Positions 9,815 through 19,301 are shown, numbered from the stretch's first letter. The stretch: 64,000 nt of DNA from Acinetobacter defluvii (GCF_001704615.3 NZ_CP029397.2:1302001-1366000), one strand, 5' to 3'. Translations and numbers: made by a program. Notes: generated from the sequence alone by a model not told the origin.

Positions 9815-10180
9815 ATGAAAAAAATAATGGCAGTTTTAGTGTTAATAGGTTCTACACAACTGGTCTTTGCAGATGCGGCAGAACATTATGCACGCCAAGT
9901 TGAAAAGATCTCAACACAATATAATACGCAAATGAAAAGCTTTTTGCGGAGTTTAAATCCTAAAATCACTCAATTCGATGCGCAGCAAAAGGCACAGTAT
10001 TGCGATATTGTTAAAACTTATGTGGATGACATGTATAAAGCAACCGATGAAAATCGCAGTAATTTACCGCCTTCATATATGTCGATCACAAAACAGGATA
10101 TTATCAATAAAGTAAATAGCTCACCTGAAATGCAAATTTTAAAAAAATATAATATTCAGTGTGATTTAAACAATCGTTAA
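9815..10180 (+). CDS. Hypothetical secreted protein, 121 aa
   Basis: I do not recognise a family. There is a clear signal peptide, MKKIMAVLVLIGSTQLVFA, with likely cleavage after residue 19. The mature part is helical and polar and contains two cysteines (in QYCDIVK and IQCDLNN) that could form one disulfide in the periplasm. It stands alone between the IS remnant and yqeY. Upstream 114 bp from the IS30 end are AT-rich and probably hold its promoter. Confidence 0.7.
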   Translation: MKKIMAVLVLIGSTQLVFADAAEHYARQVEKISTQYNTQMKSFLRSLNPKITQFDAQQKAQYCDIVKTYVDDMYKATDENRSNLPPSYMSITKQDIINKVNSSPEMQILKKYNIQCDLNNR

Positions 10181-10458
10181 ATTCTAGAAATGGATTGATA
10201 TACGCTTCATTTTGAAATAAGTAGTAAAAGTGTGCTTAAGTAGAGAATATTCTAATTTAGCGGATTTATAGAAAATTTGAACAATCTCATCTATGGCGAA
10301 GCTTGAAATATAAATCTATTGAGTTTATATGGTGTTAGAAAAAGAATTTAAATCAATTTGGACTATTTAAATAAATGAATTATTTCATTGCAAAATAACT
10401 TTTAAATTTCTGTTTAAATAGACCAAACCAAACAATAAAAGATTTTGAGATCGGGAAA

Positions 10459-10905
10459 TTAAGCAAGTTTTGCTTTGATTTTACTCGATACTTGTGCAGG
10501 ATCGGCACGTCCGGCTATGATCGGACGTAGAGAATTCATCACCTTACCCATATCTTTCATGCTAGTAGCACCTTGCGCTTCAATTGTTTGCGCAATGAGA
10601 GAATCAAGCTCGTCCTCTGACATAGCTTCAGGTAGAAACTGAGATAACACCTCAATTTCGGCTTGTTCTTTACTAGCTAAATCTTCGCGATTAGCCCCTA
10701 AAAAGGCTTTAACCGACTCTTTGCGTTGTTTGATTTGCTTTTCAATGACCGCAAGAACCTGAGTATCGTCAAGCTCTATGCGCTCATCGACTTCGATTTG
10801 CTTGATTGCTGCCTGTAGACCACGTATTACCGTTAACTTATCCATTTCTTTTGCACGCATAGCGGCTTTTAAAACGTCAGTGATTTGGTTTTTTAAAGTA
10901 GTCAT
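10459..10905 (-). CDS. GatB/YqeY domain-containing protein
   Basis: YqeY-type proteins carry the tRNA-binding tail domain of amidotransferase subunit GatB as a free-standing protein; the function is not well defined. The 148-residue product starts MTTLKNQITDVLKAAMRAKE and ends VSSKIKAKLA, the full family length. A longer frame would need a TTG seven codons upstream, so the ATG at 10905 is preferred. It follows rpsU on the same strand, a common pairing in proteobacteria (rpsU-yqeY), and is probably co-transcribed with it. Confidence 0.9.
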   Translation of the reverse strand: MTTLKNQITDVLKAAMRAKEMDKLTVIRGLQAAIKQIEVDERIELDDTQVLAVIEKQIKQRKESVKAFLGANREDLASKEQAEIEVLSQFLPEAMSEDELDSLIAQTIEAQGATSMKDMGKVMNSLRPIIAGRADPAQVSSKIKAKLA

Positions 10906-10943
10906 TGAAATTGTCCAGTCAGTCAATCATTCACAAATAAATC

Positions 10944-11159
10944 TTAGTAAAGGCGAGTAGTACGTACTGATTCACGCGCCAATTTCTTTTGGTAGCGTTT
11001 AACAGCAGCAGCTTTTTTACGTTTACGTTCTTGAGTAGGTTTTTCGTAGAATTCACGTTTACGAACGTCAGCAAGAACACCTGCTTTTTCGCATGAACGT
11101 TTGAAACGACGGATAGCTACGTCTACTGGTTCGCCTTCTTTCAATTTAACTTGTGGCAT
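10944..11159 (-). CDS. rpsU: 30S ribosomal protein S21
   Basis: The 71-residue product is strongly basic ([28 protein letters not shown]... ESVRTTRLY), the typical S21 sequence and length. S21 helps 16S rRNA base-pair with mRNA leaders. It is divergent from tsaD across about 145 bp and upstream of yqeY, the conserved order of this neighbourhood. Confidence 0.97.
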
Positions 11160-11304
11160 GAAGAATCCTCATTGGTTTATGGATAAGATCAGGGTTGAAT
11201 TACCCTTGATCACAAGTGAAGGACAGTATTTTACTCATTTACATCTCATATCACAAGTCTATAATAGCTTTAGCAATATTTTGATACGGGTAAAAGGCAA
11301 TTTA

Positions 11305-12321
11305 ATGATCGTTCTTGGCTTAGAAACGTCTTGTGATGAAACAGGATTAGCGCTTTATGACAGTGAACTCGGTTTAAGAGGGCAAGTACTGTATAGCCAG
11401 ATCAAATTGCATGCTGAGTATGGTGGTGTTGTTCCTGAACTTGCATCTCGTGATCATGTAAGAAAGCTAATTCCATTGATTAATCAATTGCTTGAGAAAA
11501 GCAATGTAAACAAATCTGAGATCGATGCTGTGGCTTATACGCGTGGGCCGGGTCTTATGGGCGCATTGATGACAGGCGCATTGTTTGGTCGCACATTGGC
11601 ATTTGCACTGAATAAGCCTGCAATCGGTGTGCATCATATGGAAGGTCATATGCTTGCACCACTTTTATCTGCTCAACCACCAGAATTTCCGTTTGTCGCT
11701 TTATTGGTTTCGGGTGGACATACTCAACTGATGGCAGCACATGGCATTGGAGAATATGAAATATTAGGCGAATCGATTGATGATGCAGCAGGTGAAGCCT
11801 TTGATAAAGTGGCAAAAATGTTGAAGTTACCTTATCCAGGTGGGCCCAATATTTCCCGTTTAGCAGAACAAGGTGATAAAAATACCTTTGAATTTCCACG
11901 TCCAATGTTGCACCAAGGTCTGCAATTTTCTTTTAGTGGTCTAAAAACTGCCGTTTCGGTTCAACTGAAAAAATTAGAGGGTGAAAATCGGGATGCGGAT
12001 ATTGCAGCATCATTTCAAGAAGCATTGGTGGATACTTTGGTGAAAAAATCTATCAAAGCTTTAAAACAAACAGGTTTAAAACGCTTGGTGATTGCTGGTG
12101 GTGTCAGTGCCAATAAGCGTTTACGTGAACGTCTTGAGGCAGATTTAGCCAAAATCAAAGCGACTGTTTATTATGCAGAACCTGCTTTATGTACGGATAA
12201 TGGTGCAATGATTGCTTTTGCGGGGTATCAGCGTTTAAGAGCAGGACAGAAAGATGGTTTGTCAGTTACCACCACGCCACGTTGGCCGATGACTGAATTA
12301 AGCAAGCCTGAATCGTGTTAA
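11305..12321 (+). CDS. tsaD: tRNA N6-adenosine threonylcarbamoyltransferase TsaD
   Basis: TsaD transfers threonylcarbamoyl from the AMP adduct to A37 of ANN-decoding tRNAs with TsaB and TsaE. The 338-residue protein begins [14 protein letters not shown]. The metal ligands His111 and His115 lie in HHMEGHM, and the ASKHA nucleotide-binding motifs [10 protein letters not shown] and [13 protein letters not shown] follow. The frame is open further upstream to 11101, but that stretch is antisense to rpsU and the family start fits the ATG at 11305. Confidence 0.96.
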   Translation: MIVLGLETSCDETGLALYDSELGLRGQVLYSQIKLHAEYGGVVPELASRDHVRKLIPLINQLLEKSNVNKSEIDAVAYTRGPGLMGALMTGALFGRTLAFALNKPAIGVHHMEGHMLAPLLSAQPPEFPFVALLVSGGHTQLMAAHGIGEYEILGESIDDAAGEAFDKVAKMLKLPYPGGPNISRLAEQGDKNTFEFPRPMLHQGLQFSFSGLKTAVSVQLKKLEGENRDADIAASFQEALVDTLVKKSIKALKQTGLKRLVIAGGVSANKRLRERLEADLAKIKATVYYAEPALCTDNGAMIAFAGYQRLRAGQKDGLSVTTTPRWPMTELSKPESC

Positions 12322-12338
12322 AGTTTTTTAGATGCTAG

Positions 12339-12361
12339 AAAGAGGCGAAATGCCTCTTTTA
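12339..12361 (+). terminator. Terminator after tsaD
   Basis: The inverted repeat AAAGAGGC / GCCTCTTTT has a 5-nt loop and a short T-run, 17 bp after the tsaD stop. Confidence 0.7.
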
Positions 12362-12391
12362 AAATTCAATGATGGAAGCGAAATAAAGTGC

Positions 12392-12751
12392 TTAATCTAA
12401 ATCTGTATCTGAAAATATTTCAATCATAAACTCATGTTTATCTAAAGCCTGTCTAAAAATGGCGTAAATTTCTTTAATGCTTCAGCATCACTTGAATAAG
12501 CACAAAACATTTCTGCTTCAGGATCAAATTTAATAATCTCAACCAATCTCAGGAAGTTGTTTGTCTACATAAATACTAGCCAATGATGCCCAATCATAAC
12601 CATTGCCTTCGACACTTTCATCAACACGACTTTGAAAAATTTGCGATTGGAAATTTAAATCACTTAAACATATAGAGCAGCTATTTTCATGTTTTACCCA
12701 AAAGAAGGGGGGAATAATTTCTTTAAAATTCTCAATATTCATTGTGATCAT
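12392..12751 (-). pseudogene. Immunity-protein-51-like gene broken by two frameshifts
   Basis: The first 70 codons are open (MITMNIENFKEIIPPFFWV..., EGNGYDWASLASIYVDKQLPEIG), then TGA. One nucleotide shift restores VEIIKFDPEAEMFCAYSSDAEALKK. A second restores FRQALDKHEFMIEIF and SDTDLD before TAA at 12392. The joined sequence of about 119 residues resembles the Imm51 immunity family (NGYDW, FDPEA-MFCAYS, C-terminal D/ELD), from memory of the family. No matching toxin is adjacent. Two closely spaced sequencing errors could give the same picture. Confidence 0.55.
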
Positions 12752-12955
12752 GTTGTATTGGAGTATGATTTTTAGTTTAAAGTCGATTGAAGTTCTGCAT
12801 TGTTGAAATTATGAAATGAATCTTGATTCAAAAGTGATATTTTTGAAAAATAAGCAAAATACAATTTGAACATATTTAAAAAAATAAAAATTTCATAGAT
12901 TTGTCATTGAAGCCCATTAGCATCGAAACACAATTTATCAGTGTGAAAAACAACA

Positions 12956-14497
12956 ATGAAACAACAGCTTTTGGCGCTCTCAATTTTAACGACAATGATT
13001 TTGGTCGGGTGTGGAAATGATAAGGATAATACAAATACTAATTCAACAAAGCCAGAACCATCAAAGCCATTAACTCTTGAGCAAACACTTAAATTTGCAG
13101 ATAAAAATTGCTGGTTGGGTGGAACTGCTAAATCGAGTGGTTTGGATTTAAATGCGAATGGTAAGTTAGATACAAATGAAATTCAAAAAACAGAAAATGT
13201 GTGTTTAACAGAAAATGTATTTGCCCATGGCGTGCGTTTAAATTATGAAGTGATGGACATTAAAGGCATCGTAGACGGTGCTAAAGCAGGCAATCACATC
13301 GAGTTTCGTCGTGGAGGTTTTGGTTCAGACTTGGTGGCTCATCCAACTGAAAAAAATCAATTTTATGCACTGACAGATCGTGGTCCAAATGCAGATTATA
13401 ATTTAAATAAAGACAATGGGAAAATGTTCCCAGATCCAAGCTATACGCCACGCATTGGTTTGTTTGAAGTACAAAGCGATGGTACTGTCAAAAAACTCAA
13501 AGAAATTTTATTAAAAGATCGCACAGGCAAAAATATCACAGGGTTGCCTAATCTCAACTTTGGTGCGACCAAAGAAGCGGCTTATGATAGGTATGGAAAA
13601 CTCCTCCAACAACAAACTGATGAATATGGTTTAGATCCTGAAGGAATCGTGGCATTAACGGATGGTACATTTTGGGTGAGTGATGAATATGGTCCGCACA
13701 TTGTACATTATGATGCGACAGGTAAAGAAATAGACCGTATCAATGCTTTTGCAGAGGATAATCGCCGTATTGGAGGGTATCTGTTACCTGCTGAATTTTC
13801 AAAGCGCCGTCCAAATCGTGGTATGGAAGGTTTAACCATCACACCTGATGGCAAGACACTGGTCGGAATTATGCAATCCACAATGGATAATCCTGACAGT
13901 AGCACAAATAAATCGGACTTAACCCGTATCGTGACGATTGATTTGGCGAGCAAAGTCATAAAACAATATCTGTATAAACAAGAGGGCGGTGCAAAGGCAT
14001 ATTCTAACTCTGCGATTACCGCTTTAAGTAATACTTCATTCTTAGTACTTGAACGTGATGGCGATTTTTATAAAGACAATCCAGATGTCTTTAAGCGTGT
14101 TTATAAAATCGATCTACGTCATGCGACCAATTTAGAAGAGGTCAAAGAAACTGCGCAAATTAAACAAGATCAGAAACTAGGATTGACTATTGATGGGTTA
14201 ACTTTAGAGCAATATGTTTTAGCAAAAGGTTGGGATGGCTTGAAAGCTCTGAATATTGTACCGCCTAGCAAAATCTTAACTTTAGACATGAATCAGCAAG
14301 TTAAATTTCCCCATGACAAAATGGAAGGTTTATGGTTAATTGATCAACAGCGTTTGGCTTTAATTAATGATGATGATTTTGCACTTTGGGTCAATAAAGG
14401 CGTGCTTGAGCAGAAATATTTAGATAAAGATAAAAAAGTGATTGATGGAAATACGCTCTATATTGTGGATGGTTTAGATTTAAAACCAATCCCTTAA
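12956..14497 (+). CDS. Esterase-like activity of phytase family lipoprotein
   Basis: The 513-residue product has a lipoprotein signal peptide with lipobox LVGC (Cys19), so it is probably anchored to a membrane facing the periplasm. A short Asn/Thr/Pro linker follows. DLNANGKLDTNE (residues 64-75) resembles an EF-hand calcium loop. The main domain (about 85-500) has blocks typical of the phytase-like esterase family (PF13449): DRGPNADY, GLDPEGIVAL, VSDEYGPHI, NRGMEGLTITPDG, and KMEGLWLID near the end. The natural substrate is unknown. It is transcribed alone. Confidence 0.8.
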   Translation: MKQQLLALSILTTMILVGCGNDKDNTNTNSTKPEPSKPLTLEQTLKFADKNCWLGGTAKSSGLDLNANGKLDTNEIQKTENVCLTENVFAHGVRLNYEVMDIKGIVDGAKAGNHIEFRRGGFGSDLVAHPTEKNQFYALTDRGPNADYNLNKDNGKMFPDPSYTPRIGLFEVQSDGTVKKLKEILLKDRTGKNITGLPNLNFGATKEAAYDRYGKLLQQQTDEYGLDPEGIVALTDGTFWVSDEYGPHIVHYDATGKEIDRINAFAEDNRRIGGYLLPAEFSKRRPNRGMEGLTITPDGKTLVGIMQSTMDNPDSSTNKSDLTRIVTIDLASKVIKQYLYKQEGGAKAYSNSAITALSNTSFLVLERDGDFYKDNPDVFKRVYKIDLRHATNLEEVKETAQIKQDQKLGLTIDGLTLEQYVLAKGWDGLKALNIVPPSKILTLDMNQQVKFPHDKMEGLWLIDQQRLALINDDDFALWVNKGVLEQKYLDKDKKVIDGNTLYIVDGLDLKPIP

Positions 14498-14513
14498 GTA
14501 TTTAAATTATTCT

Positions 14514-14550
14514 ATAACCATGTTATTTCAAAGTGAAATAACACGGTTAT
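14514..14550. terminator. Long hairpin between phytase-like gene and chrA
   Basis: ATAACCATGTTATTTCA pairs with TGAAATAACACGGTTAT across a 3-nt loop, a 17-bp stem with one mismatch. It lies 17 bp after the stop. There is no T-run on either side, so it may be a terminator of another type or a transcript stabiliser. Confidence 0.45.
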
Positions 14551-14571
14551 TCGCCTGATTGAATTATTTTT

Positions 14572-15783
14572 ATGTCCAATATCACCCAAAATAAGTTTTC
14601 AAATTTTTATATTTTTATGACCTTTTTAAGGTTAGGCTGCATTGCATTTGGTGGACCTGCAGCACATATTGTTTTATTTCATAATTATTTGATCAAGAAG
14701 TTATCTTGGTTGGATGAGCAAGAATATTTTAAAGTTTTGGCATTGGCGCAAATCATTCCAGGACCCACCAGTAGTCAAGTAGGGATCACCCTAGGTTATT
14801 TAAAAAATGGCTACTCAGGGGCATTTTGTGCTTGGTTAGGTTTTACTTTACCTTCTGCGATCTTGATGGCAGGCGCAGCATGGTTGGGACAATATTTTTT
14901 TGAAAACCTAAATTTATACTTTTTTCATATTATTCAACTAATTGTATTGGCTGTGGTATTTTGGGCATTTTGGCAAATGTTACGCAGCCTTTGTCATCAT
15001 GTTTGGCAATATATTGTCATGTTATTTTCAGCAGTTTTTATTTATGCTGTGCCATTATCTGCCAATCAAATTATTGTTATCTTGCTTGCTGCACTATTAG
15101 GATTATTGTTAGCGCAAGAAAAACCCAAGCAAAATGAGGTTAAAAATACCCAATTTCAACTAAAAAGTTCTAAAGCTTATTTGTGGTTAATTTTATTTGC
15201 TTTACCATTTTTATTATTTCCTATTTTAAATCATGTACATCCATCATTATTTATACAAGCTTTTGCAGGTTTTTATCGCTCAGCCTCTTTGGTTTTTGGT
15301 GGTGGACATATTGTTTTACCCTTATTGCATCAGGATTTTGTTGCGACAGGTTTAATCTCAAATGAAAAATTTGATTTAGGTTATGCGATTGCACAGTTAA
15401 TGCCAGGACCTTTGTTTAGTTTTGCCAGTTATTTGGGGGCATTATTACCGTTTACATCATCGATTTTAATCAATGCAAGTCTTGCGACCATCATGATTTA
15501 TTTGCCTTCATTTGTATTGGTTTTTGGAACTTTGCCCTATTGGTCTTGGTTGATGCAACAGCAAAAAATCTATAAAGCTATTCAAGGAATCAATGCCGCA
15601 GTGGTGGGTTTATTATTGTGCTTGATCATACAAATGACTGAAAAATATATTGTGCAATGGTTGGATGTGGTATTTGTCATGATGGTGATTTTATTATTAA
15701 AAACGAAACTGCCTGTCTGGTTAACACTGATCGCAAGTTTTATGAGTTATTATTTTTATTTAAATAATTTTGTTATGCCATAA
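14572..15783 (+). CDS. chrA: Chromate efflux transporter ChrA
   Basis: ChrA-family (CHR) proteins export chromate from the cytoplasm. The 403-residue protein is a full-length two-domain type: the N-half carries LRLGCIAFGGPAAH and QIIPGPTSSQVG, and the C-half repeats the pattern as ASLVFGGGHIVLPLL and QLMPGPLFSFASYLG. Around ten membrane segments are visible. There is no chrB regulator beside it, so regulation cannot be inferred. Several Acinetobacter chrA genes are chromosomal core genes, so resistance is not implied. Confidence 0.88.
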   Translation: MSNITQNKFSNFYIFMTFLRLGCIAFGGPAAHIVLFHNYLIKKLSWLDEQEYFKVLALAQIIPGPTSSQVGITLGYLKNGYSGAFCAWLGFTLPSAILMAGAAWLGQYFFENLNLYFFHIIQLIVLAVVFWAFWQMLRSLCHHVWQYIVMLFSAVFIYAVPLSANQIIVILLAALLGLLLAQEKPKQNEVKNTQFQLKSSKAYLWLILFALPFLLFPILNHVHPSLFIQAFAGFYRSASLVFGGGHIVLPLLHQDFVATGLISNEKFDLGYAIAQLMPGPLFSFASYLGALLPFTSSILINASLATIMIYLPSFVLVFGTLPYWSWLMQQQKIYKAIQGINAAVVGLLLCLIIQMTEKYIVQWLDVVFVMMVILLLKTKLPVWLTLIASFMSYYFYLNNFVMP

Positions 15784-15815
15784 AAAAAGACCACATAAAA
15801 ATGCGGTCTTTTTTA
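15782..15815. terminator. Bidirectional terminator between chrA and the AAA+ gene
   Basis: AAAAAAGACCACA and TGCGGTCTTTTTT pair around an A-rich loop, with A- and T-runs on both sides. It serves the convergent chrA and AAA+ ATPase genes. Confidence 0.8.
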
Positions 15816-15859
15816 TTTAGCTTATTTATAGCTCTAGGTAAATCATAATTTCATCGAAC

Positions 15860-16732
15860 TCATAAGGCTTTTAATTTCTCTGAACCAATCCAATGTTTAG
15901 AAAATTGATACGCTGCACGACCAGAGCGTTGTCCACGACTTTGACACCAACGTAGTGCTTCAGCACGAGTTGCATCATCGAAAGGCATGTTTTCTTTTGC
16001 TAAATAGTGCTCAACGATCTCTAAATACAGGTTTTGATCCATGGGATAAAAAGACAACCATAATCCAAAACGGTCTGATAAAGAAATTTTTTCCTCAATT
16101 GCTTCCTGCGGGTGTAACTCTTTATATTGAGGAACATCGACTTTGGTGACAGGGGTATTTTCATGCATAAATTCAGGCAATAAATGGCGGCGATTACTGG
16201 TCGCATAAATAATAAAATTGCTTGAACCTGACTGTAATGAACCATCTAAAACACTTTTTAGGCTTCGATAATTCTCATCTTCTGCATTAAATGCCAAATC
16301 ATCACAATATACGATAAATTTTTCAGGGCGATTTTCAATAATTTTTTGAATTTCAGGTAAATCAGATAAATCATCACGTTCAATTTCAATCAAACGCAAG
16401 CCTTGATCACGATATTTGGTTAATAAAGCCCGTACAATGGACGATTTACCCGTCCCACGAGAACCTGTGAGCAAAATATCATTGGCTGGAAACCCATTTA
16501 AAAACTGTTCTGTATTTTGCAAAATTTTATCACGCTGGCGTTCAATGCCTTTTAAATCGTCTAAGTGCATTGCTTTGGGTTGATAAATCGGTTTCAGTTG
16601 TTTGTCTTGCCAACGATAAGCAGGTGCAGAAAAATCAGTTTCTTGTTTTGGTTCAGGGAGTACGTGCTTAAGTTGCTCAAGCACGGTTGAAAGTGATTGG
16701 ATCAGAGAATGAGGTAAATCAAAAGATGCCAT
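15860..16732 (-). CDS. AAA+ ATPase of the DUF815 type
   Basis: The 290-residue protein has an N-terminal helical region (1-50) and an ATPase core with Walker A GSRGTGKSS (residues 90-98) and Walker B FIVYCDDLAF (about 139-148). A sensor-type ATSNRRHLLPE motif and a C-terminal lid RGQRSGRAAYQF follow. DUF815 proteins are widespread and cytoplasmic, with no assigned function. It is a single gene, convergent with chrA. Confidence 0.85.
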   Translation of the reverse strand: MASFDLPHSLIQSLSTVLEQLKHVLPEPKQETDFSAPAYRWQDKQLKPIYQPKAMHLDDLKGIERQRDKILQNTEQFLNGFPANDILLTGSRGTGKSSIVRALLTKYRDQGLRLIEIERDDLSDLPEIQKIIENRPEKFIVYCDDLAFNAEDENYRSLKSVLDGSLQSGSSNFIIYATSNRRHLLPEFMHENTPVTKVDVPQYKELHPQEAIEEKISLSDRFGLWLSFYPMDQNLYLEIVEHYLAKENMPFDDATRAEALRWCQSRGQRSGRAAYQFSKHWIGSEKLKAL

Positions 16733-16927
16733 AAATATTCACTAAAAATTATCATTTGATGAGATATTAGCACTAGAATCCTTTGACTGTGAATGTGCTG
16801 TAGTAAAAATGAACATTCTAGTCAAGAAATAATCGCTTTGAGGAATTGCTTCTCTAAAAAATATTCAGCATAGTGAATGAAACATGTACTCTATTTTTAG
16901 AGTCGGATTATAGGACCATGCTAAAAA

Positions 16928-18439
16928 ATGAACATAGAATTTAAACATGATCTCAACCCACATCAAGCATACCGTATAAAAAAATTAAAAAGGCAACTTC
17001 AGCACGCTGAAAATTATGAAGAGTGGAAGGCAGTCGCACTTAAGCTCGATGAGGAAAGTGGTACACAAGAATGGAAATATGATAATAGTTCATCTTATTT
17101 TGACTCTGAAATTATTGCGCATCGCTTAAATATTTTAAGACGTTATCGCCATCAAAAGCGTACAGCCGATCTAATTTATATTTTAAGTGAAGGTTTAAGC
17201 CACGATATTGCCAATATCGCCCATCCATTGCTTTTTACAGAAACCTATGTAGGGACTAAAAAACTGATTGAAGATTATGTTGAAGAGGTCAGTCAAAGCT
17301 TAGCATTTGTGGCCTCTGTGGCATGTGAAGATTTAAGTTTAAAAGAAAAAATTGAATTTTTTAAAAACTGTGAAATGGTGTATGGACATCCTGCAATTAT
17401 GTTTTCAGGGGGGGCAACGCTGGGTTTGTTCCATACTGGAGTGTGTAAAGCATTAATGGAACAAGATCTCATGCCGAAAGTCATCTCTGGCTCAAGCGCG
17501 GGTGCAATTATGACGGCAATGCTAGGAATCTCCGAACCAAGTCAAATTCCTGACATTTTATCAGGTGAGCATTTTTATAGTGAGGCTTTTCATTTTAGAA
17601 GTTTAAAAGAGTTGCTCAAGGGGAATGGTGGTTTTGCAGATGTTAAATATTTGAAGAAATTTTTGGTTGAAAATTTGGGAGATCTTAGCTTTGAAGAAGC
17701 CTATCAAAAATCTGGTTTAGATATTAATATCAGTGTTGCACCCTATAATGTTTCACATGAAGATGCACGTATTATGAACAAATATACCGCACCCGATTTG
17801 TTGGTATGGAGTGCTGTGCTGGCATCTTGTGCAGTTCCGATTTTATTTCCGCCAGTACGTTTAACAGGAAAGCGTTATGATACGGTGCATACACCTTATC
17901 TTGCGAGCACACGTTGGGTCGATGGCAGTGTGCGCAGTGATTTCCCACAAGAGAAAATGTCACGTTTATATAACATCAACTACACCATTGCCAGTCAGGT
18001 CAATCCACACATTGTCCCATTTATGCAAACCGATACTAAACGCTTTAGAAAGGATTTACTTAGTTGGCCAGAGCGCATTGTACGTAAACACGGTAAAACC
18101 ATTGCGATGGATGTGATGGATTTTACGCGGGATCGTATGGGGCGTATTCCATCAGTCCGCAGGCTTTTAGAGCATGGCTATGGCATTATTGATCAACGTT
18201 ACTATGGTGATGTAAATATCATTGGAAATTATAGTTTGAAACATTATCAATATATGTTGCAAAACCCTCGTCCAGAGTTATTTCAATTATTACAAAGAGA
18301 GGGTGAGAGAGCGACTTGGCCTAAAATTTCAAGTATTGAAACCCACGCACGGATTGGTAAGACGATTCAACACTGTTTAGAGTTATTAGAGTTTAGTCTT
18401 AAAAATAAATCAACATCAGCACAAACCGTTGAGATATGA
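16928..18439 (+). CDS. Patatin-like phospholipase with DUF3336 domain
   Basis: The 503-residue protein has an N-terminal DUF3336 region (about 1-150) and a patatin fold. The oxyanion loop is GGATLG (161-166), the nucleophile elbow GSSAG (188-192, Ser190) and the dyad aspartate is in VDGSVRSD (Asp332). The arrangement matches the family that includes yeast Tgl3/4/5-type triacylglycerol lipases. No signal peptide is seen, so it probably acts on neutral lipid or phospholipid from the cytoplasm. It overlaps the following kinase gene by 4 bp. Confidence 0.9.
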   Translation: MNIEFKHDLNPHQAYRIKKLKRQLQHAENYEEWKAVALKLDEESGTQEWKYDNSSSYFDSEIIAHRLNILRRYRHQKRTADLIYILSEGLSHDIANIAHPLLFTETYVGTKKLIEDYVEEVSQSLAFVASVACEDLSLKEKIEFFKNCEMVYGHPAIMFSGGATLGLFHTGVCKALMEQDLMPKVISGSSAGAIMTAMLGISEPSQIPDILSGEHFYSEAFHFRSLKELLKGNGGFADVKYLKKFLVENLGDLSFEEAYQKSGLDINISVAPYNVSHEDARIMNKYTAPDLLVWSAVLASCAVPILFPPVRLTGKRYDTVHTPYLASTRWVDGSVRSDFPQEKMSRLYNINYTIASQVNPHIVPFMQTDTKRFRKDLLSWPERIVRKHGKTIAMDVMDFTRDRMGRIPSVRRLLEHGYGIIDQRYYGDVNIIGNYSLKHYQYMLQNPRPELFQLLQREGERATWPKISSIETHARIGKTIQHCLELLEFSLKNKSTSAQTVEI

Positions 18440-19233
18440 GCAAACAATCACTAGGTAAAGCACTGAATTCTGCTCGAAGCCAAAGCTTTGGGCGTAGAGT
18501 GTATTGTGTAGAAAATAGCATGGGTAAATCTTGGCTCAAACGTCAACTTGCCCATGTGAGTACAGAATATGAGCGTGGTTTTTTAAATGAATTAGAAATA
18601 TATACACGATTAAACTCTTTAGCATTACCTGATCAAAATATTTTGTGTGATTTTTCGATTTCAGATATAAGTAATAACGAGCCAAATCATGCTAGCTATT
18701 TAAATCAAGAATTATGTGTAGCACATACAGATGCACTTTTTGCTAAAAATCCCTTCGAAATGGCATTTTCTAACGTGATGCAAGTGTTAAAACAAAGCGT
18801 GGGGGTGCTGGAAAATTTACATGAATTGGGGTTTATTCATGGGGACTTGAAAAGAGAACATTTCAGGCTTTTTAATGATGAGGTTCGTTTAATTGATTTT
18901 GAACAAAGTTCCCATTTTGATGATGTGACGAATATGCTAAATACAGCAACGCCACGTTATATGGCTCCTGAGCTTTTTCATGCAAAGCCCAAGTCGGTAC
19001 AAAGCGATATTTATGCTCTAGGGATTATTTGGCTGGAGTGGTTGAACCAAGAAAAACTACAAGCCACAACCTACCAAGAGTGGGCATATTTGCATTGTCA
19101 AAACTTAAAAATTTATTTACCTGAGTCATTTTCAGTATTGGAAGAAATCTTGGAGCAGATGTTAAACAAGCAACTCTCTCAACGTTGTATAAATATTTAT
19201 CAAATAAAACAAGTATTAAGCCAAATTGTCTAA
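18436..19233 (+). CDS. Atypical serine/threonine protein kinase-like protein
   Basis: The 265-residue product has recognisable kinase blocks. A candidate ATP lysine lies in SWLKRQL. The catalytic loop reads HGDLKREHF where HRDLKPEN is canonical, so the metal-binding Asn is His. The DFG motif is DFE in LIDFEQSS. The activation-segment end ATPRYMAPEL and DIYALGIIWLEWL complete the C-lobe. No clear glycine-rich loop is seen. It may be an active, unusual kinase or a pseudokinase. The start ATG overlaps the patatin stop (ATGA), so the two are translationally coupled and probably functionally linked. Confidence 0.8.
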   Translation: MSKQSLGKALNSARSQSFGRRVYCVENSMGKSWLKRQLAHVSTEYERGFLNELEIYTRLNSLALPDQNILCDFSISDISNNEPNHASYLNQELCVAHTDALFAKNPFEMAFSNVMQVLKQSVGVLENLHELGFIHGDLKREHFRLFNDEVRLIDFEQSSHFDDVTNMLNTATPRYMAPELFHAKPKSVQSDIYALGIIWLEWLNQEKLQATTYQEWAYLHCQNLKIYLPESFSVLEEILEQMLNKQLSQRCINIYQIKQVLSQIV

Positions 19234-19301
19234 ACGAAAAGTGAAGACATATGATTTTGTTTTATATTTAAACAAACAGCTTCTTTTTTTGAAAAAAGGG
19301 C

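Noticed and set aside
11101..11304. Upstream extension of tsaD
   Set aside because: The extra 68 codons are antisense to rpsU and not part of the TsaD family; ATG 11305 gives the normal start.
12539..12751. Intact 70-residue gene
   Set aside because: The protein stops in mid-domain and the sequence beyond continues the same family in shifted frames, so it is treated as a pseudogene.
14572..15783. Chromate-resistance island
   Set aside because: No chrB, mobile element or other resistance gene is beside chrA; it sits among core genes.
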